Position numbers and translations under genes: made by a program
NCBI GenBank assembly: GCA_035236585.1
Contig: CP141130.1
Span: 73,293,944-73,357,943, forward strand
Origin: Warburgia ugandensis
Lineage: Eukaryota; Streptophyta; Magnoliopsida; Canellales; Canellaceae
DNA: 64,000 nt
Direction of reading: 5' to 3'
Notes under the pieces: generated by a model
The model's database searches: none
What the model saw: only the letters and a program-made list of their open reading frames with translations
What the model was told of the DNA's origin: nothing
Shown here: positions 50,546-59,600 of the stretch, one piece after another
Position numbering within the stretch: position 1 is the first letter of the stretch
How the letters are laid out: each line of letters opens with the position of its first letter

Positions 50546-52239
50546 AGTTGGAGCACGATAGTCAGAAAGGGAAGAAGGTGGATTAGTGTGGACCTAGACG
50601 AGGAGTTGAGGACCCCATATTTTTTGTCATCGGAGACAGTAGTGTCCTCTTGAGGCTGGTATCAGACTTTGAGTACTCTATCTGGATATTGTATATTTGA
50701 TATGTTAGACCCATACTACTGTATAGTGTGCATACACTCACACATGGATGATGTGGTGATCTTGGATGGACCCTGGAGCTTTAGCACTTATATTATCATG
50801 GTCTCTTGCTGTTTGCATGATTTCTCGTAGTTTTGTATTTGAGCATGCTCAGTGTGTCTAAAAGAAATTTGGTACAGCATCGCGGTTTGGGGTGTAAATG
50901 ACCCTCAGGATTTTCTTTATCGGGCGTTTTCCTTGACGCCGTGTAATTTTTTTTAAAATTATTTGAGTTATTTCAGGGATCCCGCCTATTTTGTAATCAT
51001 ACACTTTTTACTATTAAATTACGTATAAAAGAAGAAGATTTTGTTAAAAAACTCGGGGTGTGACAAGAAGGGTGAGGACTTACCTTGGTAGTTTGAAATG
51101 GCGCCCTTGGCAGTGAGTGCAGCCTTTTCCACACTGAAACCCTAGCTGCCGAGTTGTTGGGTGAAGGTAGCCAGATAAAAAGAGGAGGAGAAAGGGATGA
51201 TCGGGGTGGAGAGGAAAGAGGACTTTATAACCTGTGAAGGCGGTGCTGCCCAATGGCGGTGCCGCCATTTTCTAGCGCCGCCTTGCAGAGGTGGTGCTGG
51301 AAGTCAGTTAGAGGTAGAGGACGACCAAGGGGTGTCGTTAGTAAAACAACCCCCTGTGTTTTCAAGCTTTAGCCTTTTTCAACCAAATTACATATATGCC
51401 ATCCATCTTCAAAAGCCCATAACTTGGTCATACGACCTCCATTTTTACTGTTCTTTGAGGCGTTGGATTTCATTTCGAGCATAGAATCTAATGATAAGAT
51501 ATTTCTCACAATTTCTTTCGTTTCATAGGTAAATTAGAATAAAACGTCCAACCACCTATTAAGATGATTAAATATCTATTAATCTCCAAAAAATTTCAAA
51601 ATAAACAAGCTATAACTAATTAGCACATGTAAACCATCAGGATTGATCGTGGTCATAAAAGTGATATAATATTGAAAATTTTGAGTGATTACATGAAACC
51701 CCACTTAGTACCACCAAGATACTATCCCACGTGACATCATCCCTATGATGTTGTAGCACTAAATAGAGTAATAAATAAAACTCCTAAAGTGGTCTTTGCA
51801 AGTGTAGTTTTTGCTTATTATATGCTAGAAGTTACATCTTATTCTATTTGGTCCTTATATATGCACAAAACCAATGTAGCATTTCTATTAAGGAGATCAA
51901 TAAAGGCATTTGCCAACAATTTCTATAGAATAACATATATAGAACACTCTAAAACAACTACTTGCTTGTAGTATGCAGCAAAGACAAGCATTTTAACATA
52001 AGTAAGATACTTAGTTTTGCTATAACTCAAACTACAATCTGCCTTGCCAACAAATGTCCAGCATAGTTGATCATAGACAAACTCAACATTTCCCCTAGAA
52101 TACACTTGGCTGTAGGTTTGAGTCACTGCTTTTCCCCTTTTGGCCATGAATTAGATATAGAAGTGTGTATGAGAGATTTGCTAAGTAAATAAATAATACA
52201 ATATGCCTTAACAATTGTGCTAGTATTCTATTTTTAGGT

Positions 52240-52345
52240 AGGCAAGTAGGGTTTTCTAATGATAACTCCAAACCCGCAAGCACTTGAACTTGTGACCCAT
52301 CACAGCAGCGGTCCTCCTTTTGCCACTAAGCTAGAAGGCCTTTGC
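52240..52345 (-). repeat. tRNA-derived SINE-like remnant
   Basis: On the minus strand TAGCTTAGTGGCAAAAGG (box A-like) is followed by GGGTCACAAGTTCAAGTGC (box B-like). No acceptor stem pairing was found, so it is not a tRNA gene. Confidence 0.4.
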
Positions 52346-52580
52346 TTAGTTATGTTACTCTTCTAAGCACTTATAATTCCTTAAAATTCAGGTCCAATTG
52401 GAAGGTCTAAAGAACTTTAATAGGTGCTTTGCAGGATTATTATATATTAGAATAGTAGTTCATGGACAAATATATCCATAGATAGGTTATTAGTTTCTTA
52501 ACCATCTATAGTTTCTTTACTCTCTTTTGGTATGGCTTATAGTTATGTCACCTTGATCAGCCTCATTAATAAGCCATTCA

Positions 52581-52700
52581 AGTGTGTGTAATTATAGTGT
52601 ACTTGTGCAAGAGCAGATCTCAATTGTGTAGGTCACAAGTTTGAATGGCCTCATGTACAAGTATTTATGTAAAAATGTCATGGTTTCTAAGAAACAACAT
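52581..52700 (+). repeat. tRNA-derived SINE-like copy
   Basis: It aligns to the insertion at 865-1000. Shared phrases are AGTGTGTGTA or GGTGTGTGAT, GATCTCAAT or AATCTCAAT, and a box B-like GGTCACAAGTTTGAAT. The tail ATGTAAAAATGTCATGGTTT is repeated at 52759-52783. Confidence 0.45.
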
Positions 52701-53394
52701 TTGCCACTCAATTAAAAAAGAAGAAGCGTAGAACCTAAAAATCCTCACATATGAGCCTTTATGTAACAATGTCATGGTTTTTAATAAAAAATATTTGTCA
52801 GTTAATTAAAAAAATGGAAACTTAAAAATGTGGAGTTTTGATAAGCCTAAACTATTTTTGAGTAGAAAGCACTTCTTATGCATAAAAATGTGGATGAAGT
52901 TAATTAATGTAGATTAAATAGCCTTGAAAAACCTTTGTTATTTGGAGCCAAGGCCTTGCAAGGGCATAAGGAGCCTCACCATGGCGACGAGGATTCATGT
53001 CCAACATTAATAAACTTTGGTCTATTTTTCTTAGGAGTTTTAGTAAGTAGAGGTTGGGTTTGGAGCATTATTTCAAAAGATTTGAGTTGTTCATAATGTA
53101 AGGTTAATATAAATTAGGTAGCTATTTGAAATCAATACATGGACAAAAATCCTAGCCACTTATTTTGCATCTTTAAAAATTAAATGAAAATAAATGGTAT
53201 TGATTTTTTACCCAAAGAAGCATAGGCTAAAAACATTTGGTGGTCATGAAATTTGATTTGTGCTTTACCCAAGTCATCCCAAATATGATAAATAACTTAT
53301 ATCAACGAAATATAACTACCATGAGCGGAAAAAACCAACCTACCACGAAGCTACATAAATAATATAATTATCAGAATGTTCTAAAGTGTCCAAT

Positions 53395-53476
53395 GTCGAT
53401 ATGTCCGAGTGGTTAAGGAGACAGACTCGAAATCTGTTGGGCTTTGCCTGCGCAGGTTCGAATCCTGCTGTCGACG
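53395..53476 (+). tRNA. tRNA-Ser (anticodon CGA)
   Basis: An 82-base cloverleaf. The acceptor arms are GTCGATA and TGTCGAC with discriminator G. The anticodon stem-loop CAGACTCGAAATCTG places CGA in the loop. A long variable arm (TTGGGCTTTGCCTGCGC) is typical of tRNA-Ser. The T arm contains GGTTCGAATCC. A TTTATTTT run follows for Pol III termination, and CAA lies just upstream. It decodes UCG. It ends 190 bp before the MIC10 start codon on the same strand. Confidence 0.95.
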
Positions 53477-53666
53477 TTTATTTTCATTTTGGCTTCCTGC
53501 ATTTTATATTGGGATTTCTTGTTCGGACAAAATAGACACTGCCTTCCCAGAAAAACGACGGATACCCTTCTTTTTGGCCAGGTTTTCTTGAGACGAGAAC
53601 TCCACGCATCTCTTTTTCACGTACGAAGGCGTAAAATATTCCTCCCTCCCTCCCTCTCTCAGAGAA

Positions 53667-56600
53667 ATGGCGGAAAACAAGCAAGAAATCCCTGCGCAGT
53701 ACGACCTAAACGCAAAATGGGATGCTTGCCTTGATCTCTCTCTTCGTCGATTCGTCTATTCCTCACTTGCTGGAGCCTTCGGCGGCCTCCTCCTTTTCAG
53801 TAAGTTCTTCTTTTACCCCCTTTTACGTATATCCTCTACTTGTTTTTTGATCATGGAAATTACTTCATCTTGAGGTGGTTTGTGAACATCCTTTCTGTGG
53901 ATTTTGTAATAGGTTTTGATGCTTTGTATTATGAGCTTTTTGGTTTCTATTTTTCTTTGGTGTCTGAAATGGCTTCCGTTTTAGAGATTGAGATAAATCT
54001 CAGTTCATTTTTCGTGATTTTGTTATTGATGTTGCCATTTTTACCTGATATTATGCTGTATTTTTCTTGGAATTTGACGTTTGCTTGTTTGATGATTTGA
54101 ACCCTTATAGAAGCTCATTAGGGTTGTTGATTTCATTGAAATAAATAATTGTTGATTTCATTGAAATAAATAAAGTACCGGACCCATTTGTTTGTCTCTA
54201 AATAGAGTTTGAGAACTACATGTGAGAATTTTATCTCATACTACTGAGGAGAAAAAAACCCGGGATACTGGTTGTAATAGATGTTTGCTTGTTTTTACAT
54301 CTAACTATGGTTGCAGGGAGATTGAAAGTTCCTTCTTTTTACCATGATCCTAACATCTACTCTTCCTTTACATCTACATTCCTTGGAAACTCACCCCTTC
54401 AGCGATTCCAATTAAGTTGACCATCCAGGGCAAGAGCCTAGTGGACATCATTGCAGCGAGTCTGTGTTTTGAGCTATGATGTTAGGAACATTCAGACTGG
54501 AATTTGATCCCATCCCTGCTCCTTTGGAGGTTAACGACTCCTTTAAATGACCTATATCTTTCAGCTCCTTTCAATCTATTATTACTCCTTATGGGCCTAA
54601 TCCCATGTAGTGAGGTTTCTTAGGTGTTCTACCACTCTAAGGTTATAGAGGAGGTTTTGGTGTCGTACTTTTGGGATAGGCGGGTCTGTTTCCATTCAAA
54701 ATTGGCTGCAAACTCAAGATAAAAGTTTAAACTTGAGGATTCAGAAATGAAATCTTGAGCATTGAAATTTTGTCTTTATTCTCCTTCACCATGCAAAGGT
54801 TGTTTCTGTTTTTGGTTCCACATTGATCGAATATACACCCACTCTCGTTCATCTCATTTCAGGATATCTCTCTCTTATTAATAAGTTTCTGATGTTATTA
54901 CACAGCCATGGGAGATTTCTCCCTCTTATTTATCCCCTTATGTGTTCATATGGGAATCTGTGACAGCTGTCCTGTGAACATGACCGCAATCAGACCCTAG
55001 ATGAGAAATTCACTGCTTCATTGATTTGGACTACATAATCATCTAACTGCCCACATTTCCCAGACAGGGCCAAGGAATATGAACATCAATTCTTATTCTG
55101 GCCAGCCCTTATCATTTGAGTTCTCATGGCATTCTGTAACGAAGCCTCATAGCCACGTGTAGGGAAGGGGAGCCTTGGGGCAACGGTGAAGTTGTTGTCG
55201 TGTGACCTTGAGGTCACTGGTTCAAGGCATGGAACAGCCTCTTGCAAAATGCAAGGTAAGGTTGCGTACTATTAACCCTTGTGGTCCGCCCCTTCCCTGG
55301 ACCCCGCACATGCAGGACTTTCGTGCACCAGGACTGCTTTGTGATAAATAAAAGAAAAATCTGAAGATAGGGACAGCTTTAGATATTGAGGATGTAACTC
55401 ACGTTGCCATTGATGTAGTAGCATTTGTGTCATCAGAGATAGTATAATACCTCTCCTTGAACAAGGTAGTCTCAGACACCCAAAGCATAGGACAGCTTTA
55501 GATATTTAGGATGTTACTCATGTTGTCACGGATGTCATAGCTCGGTTTCATCAAAGCAGAATATAAATCTCTCCTTGAACGAGGTAGTCTCAGACACCCT
55601 TGAACGAGGTAGTCTCAGACACCCTTGAACAAGGTTTCTTAGACACCTAAAGCACAAAGTTTGGACAATAGCATAGAATTGTATGTTGCAAATTACTAGT
55701 GGAGTACTTTAGATCAGCATCATTTCTCTTCTTATTGTAGTGTTTCATTGGACTTGACACTTTTGGATCCAGGGTTGGTTCCTCAAACCGAATCTCTTTT
55801 ACTAGAACAACAGTCCAAAAGAATAAGTTACCTATGATTTAGCTGAAATTTTCAAGTTTATAATAAACCTTTCTAGTATCTTGCTGGCCTAGGAAGAATT
55901 GATACTTGATAATACGCAGTTTTCAGAAGGAACTGGAGTTCTTTTATTGATGAAGTGGAGGAATTACAAGGAACCTTACAAATCAATCAAACAAAACACA
56001 AACTACTAGAACTAGTAGGAAGTAGGAACCTCAATTCCTCCTCTGCACTCCCCACTCCCTTTGACTTCCTTTTTCTTCTCCTCCCTCATCACCCCCTCTT
56101 CACTTCCTTTTATCTTTTCTTTTTCCTTCCATTCCCGCCACCTTTTGTAACAGACTGGATATCTGTATATCCTAACTTTGTAATAGACTGGATATCTGTA
56201 ATATCCTAACTGACTACATCACTTGATTGTTAACTGACTACATCTCAACTAATTATATCCTAACTAACTACTGCCCTAGATCATCTTTTGGAGAAATCTG
56301 AAGATCTTCTGCTAACAGATGTATTTTTGTTTCCTTGCAATTATATCTTCTTTTTGGAATACGTGTGGTGTATGGGAGGTCTAACATTCCCACCCCCCCC
56401 CCCCAAGTAGTTTCACCTTGTCCTCAAGGTGAAAGGAGGGAAATTGAGAGTCCAAAACCTCATATAGTTCCCATGTGCTATCACACTCAGGTAGGTTTTT
56501 CCATTTCACCAAAACTTCGGTGCACCCATTTGGCAATGGCTTGATGTTTTGGATGGAGTCAGGATACAGGACCAGTTCCATTTCCTCAGTGAGTCCAGGA

Positions 56601-59600
56601 GGTAGGGGTTGAGATTGGGCTGAATTGGACAGGGCGGCCTTTAGTTGGGAGACGTGGAAAACAGGATGGATCTGGGTGGTGGAGGGTAAATCAAGGCGGT
56701 AGGCAACTGTGCCAATGCGCTCCAAAATAGTGTAGGGACCATAAAACCGGGGGCTAAGTTTTTCATTGGGTCGCTTAGCCAATTTCTTGAACTTAAAAGG
56801 CTGGAGTTTCAGAAAAACTCTATCACTTACTTGGAACTGGATGTCCCTGCGGCCTTTATCTACTTGGGATTTCATTCTGGCCTGGGCTTTTAAGAGATTA
56901 CTCTTAAGCTCTTGTAAAATTGTATTCCTGTCGTGAAGTTGCCTGTTGACTTCCTCCACTACTGACCCTTCATCTGAAAGCCATAACATAGTAGGAGGAT
57001 CATGCTCATAAAGTGCTTTAAAAGGGGTCATGCCAGCAGCACCTTGAAATGTAGTATTATACCAGAATTCGGCCCAAGGAATCCACTTAGGCCAGAGCTT
57101 AGGATGGTGGGAGGTGAAGCAGCGCAAATAAGTTTCGAGACAGCGGTTGACGACTTCTGTTTGGCCATCTGTTTGAGGATGGTAAGCAGTACTCATCTTT
57201 AACTCAGTCCCTGCCATTTTGAAGAGTTCAGCCCAAAATTGGCTAATAAAGAGACGGTCCCTGTAGGATACAATGGAGCGCGCGTAACTGTGTAACCGCA
57301 CTATGTCTTTGATAAAGAGAGCAGCCACCTCGTGAGCAAAAAAAGGATGGCCCAATGGAAGGAAATGACAGTACTTGGAAAGACGGTCTACTACCACCAG
57401 AATAGTATCCAGCCCCTTAGATTTGGGTAAGCCGCCAATAAAATCCATAGAAATGTCATCCCAGACTTGTTCGGGAATGGCTAAAGGCTGAAGAAGACCT
57501 CCAGGTTTAAGTGCTTGGTATTTATTCCGCTGGCATACCTCACAAGAAGCCACAAATTTCTGCACATCCTTTCGCATTCCCTTCCAAAAGACCACATTAG
57601 AAAGCCTTTTGAATGTCCTAAAGGTCCCTGAATGTCCACCTGCTGGAGTGGAGTGAAATTCCCTGAGTAGGGTGGGAATTCGAACAGAAGTCCTGGGGAT
57701 AGCTAATCTATCATAGAAGAGCAAGTGGCCATGACGAAGAGAGAATCCTTTGTGATGGTTCAGGCCAGCCAATGAGTCCTGGAGGATGGGGCCTAAAGTC
57801 CCATCTAGTCTGATCTCATCTGGTAGAGCTTGTAAGTCTGAATGCTGGACTTCTGAAAGAGCAATGAAAGGAGAAGTGTGCATTAGGTCTGATGCATCCT
57901 CAGGGGCAGAGGTGTTGCGTGCATTAGTGAAGCCTTTGTTATCTATTCTGGAGGGGGCATTAGCTGCCCGATTATGCTTGCGTGGTTTGTAGTGAATGTC
58001 AAAGTTGAAACCGAGTAATTTGATGAGCCACTTCTGCTGCTCACTGCTAAGGACGTTCGGGTTTAGGAGGAATTGGAGGCTCCTTTGATCTGTTAATATA
58101 GTGAACTTTTGGCCTAACAAGTAATGACGCCACTTTTGAACAGCGAGGACAACCGCCATAAGTTCCCTTTCGTATACCGATTTGGACTGAGCACGGGGAG
58201 AGAGTGATTGGCTGAAGAAGGCAATTGGCCTTCCCTCTTGCATGAGAACTGCTCCAATGCCTTTACCCAAAGCATCAGTCTCCATAATGAATGGCTTGTT
58301 AAAGTTGAGAATAGCTAGTACTGGCACTGTCGTCATGGCATGCTTTAAGTTGTTGAAGGCTTGTTGTGCCTCCATTTGACCAATGGAAGCTTTCTTTCTT
58401 AAGAAGACTGGTAGGGGTGCAGCGGTAATGCCATAGTTCTGCACAAATTTGCAGTAGTACCCAGTGAGGCCCAAAAAACCCCTTAATGCTGTAATATCCT
58501 GTGGAGTAGGCCAGTTGAGCATATAGTCTATCTTTGAGTTATCAGCGGCGACTCCATCTGCTGAGATTATATGGCCCAAATATTCCAATTGAGATTGGCC
58601 AAAGCAGCACTTCTTTTTGTTAACAACTAAGTTATGAGAGGCCAACAATTTCAGTACCGTTTCTAGATGCTCTAAATGTAGGTGAATATTAGGACTGTAA
58701 ATAAGTATGGCATTAAAGAAAACCAGCATGAACTTACGGAGATAGTGGCGGAAGATGTCGTTCATAAGAGCCTGAAAAGTGGAGGGTGCATTGGTCAGGC
58801 CGAAGGGCATGACCAAAAACTCGTAGAAAAACTCGTAGTGGCTCATGCGTCCTAAACGCCGTCTTGGGAACATCCTCTTCCTTGATGCGAATTTGATAGT
58901 AGCCGGATTGAAGATCCAGTTTAGAGAAAACAATAGCTCCACCTAGTTCATCCAATAGTTCATCAATTGTTGGGATGGGAAACTTGTCTGGGACGATGAT
59001 CTTGTTAAGGGCGCGGTAATCAACGCAAAAACGCCAACCGCCATCTTTCTTCTTAACTAAGAGTACTGGGCTGGAATAGGGACTAGTGCTTGCCCAAATG
59101 ATGCCCGCCTCCCACAATTGTTTGATGATCCGCTCAATCTCGTTCTTTTGGCAGTGTGGATAACGGTATGGCCTGATATTAGGGGGTGTAGTATGGTCTG
59201 GGACCCTGATGGCATGATCTTGTGGTCGGCTAACAGGCAATTTCAACGGTTGATCAAAGAGATGGGCGTACTGGTCCAGTAGAAGTTTTAGACGGGGTTG
59301 ATCCGAAGGTGGGGGTTGCGTGTCCATCTCTAGTTGAAGGCCTTGGTACTCAATCATGTAGCTTGCACCTGAGTAGGGGATGGCACGTTGCAAGGGTTTG
59401 AAGGATAAGAGTGACTTGGACAGGGATGGGTCGCCCTTAGGAGTAATCCTCTGGCCCTGCATGACGAACTCCATGGTGAGCTCAAGGTAGTTGGCAGAAA
59501 CATTGCCAAGAGTACGCAGCCATGCCATGCTAAGAACCAGGTCTGTTCCGCTCAGTTCGAAGGGATGGAAATGCTGTTTGATTACCAACCCGGGAAGGCG

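Larger units (their letters stand above)
48268..51065 (+). mobile_element. Nested solo LTR S4
   Basis: The 2,798 bp element runs TGTAACATTCACC..CGGGGTGTGACA. Flanks are GGAAG (48263-48267) and AGAAG (51066-51070), a duplication with one mismatch. It lies inside S3 in the opposite orientation. It shares GAGGTCCAAATCAC and other phrases with S2, has a CpG-rich core at 48950-49170, a short tandem repeat at 49.99-50.23 kb and a hairpin at 50514-50545. Confidence 0.86.
46009..51693 (-). mobile_element. Solo LTR S3, split by nested LTR S4
   Basis: Left end TGTGACGACCTGGG and right end GTGATTACA are flanked by a perfect duplication TGAAA (46004-46008 and 51694-51698). Both ends match S1. The element is cut at 48267/51066 by S4. 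Without S4 it is about 2.88 kb. Its own CpG-rich part is at 47930-48180. No protein-coding domain is present. Confidence 0.88.
51699..53394. other. Intergenic DNA with SINE remnants, no gene seen
   Basis: Besides the SINE-like pieces listed separately, I recognise nothing. A minus-strand frame at 51923-52147 has no known motif. Confidence 0.4.

Noticed and set aside
52240..52345. Possible minus-strand tRNA gene
   Set aside because: Box A and box B-like words are present, but acceptor and anticodon stems do not pair.
53409..53734. Plus-strand frames beginning in the tRNA gene
   Set aside because: They start inside tRNA-Ser and run into the MIC10 5' region; no family match.
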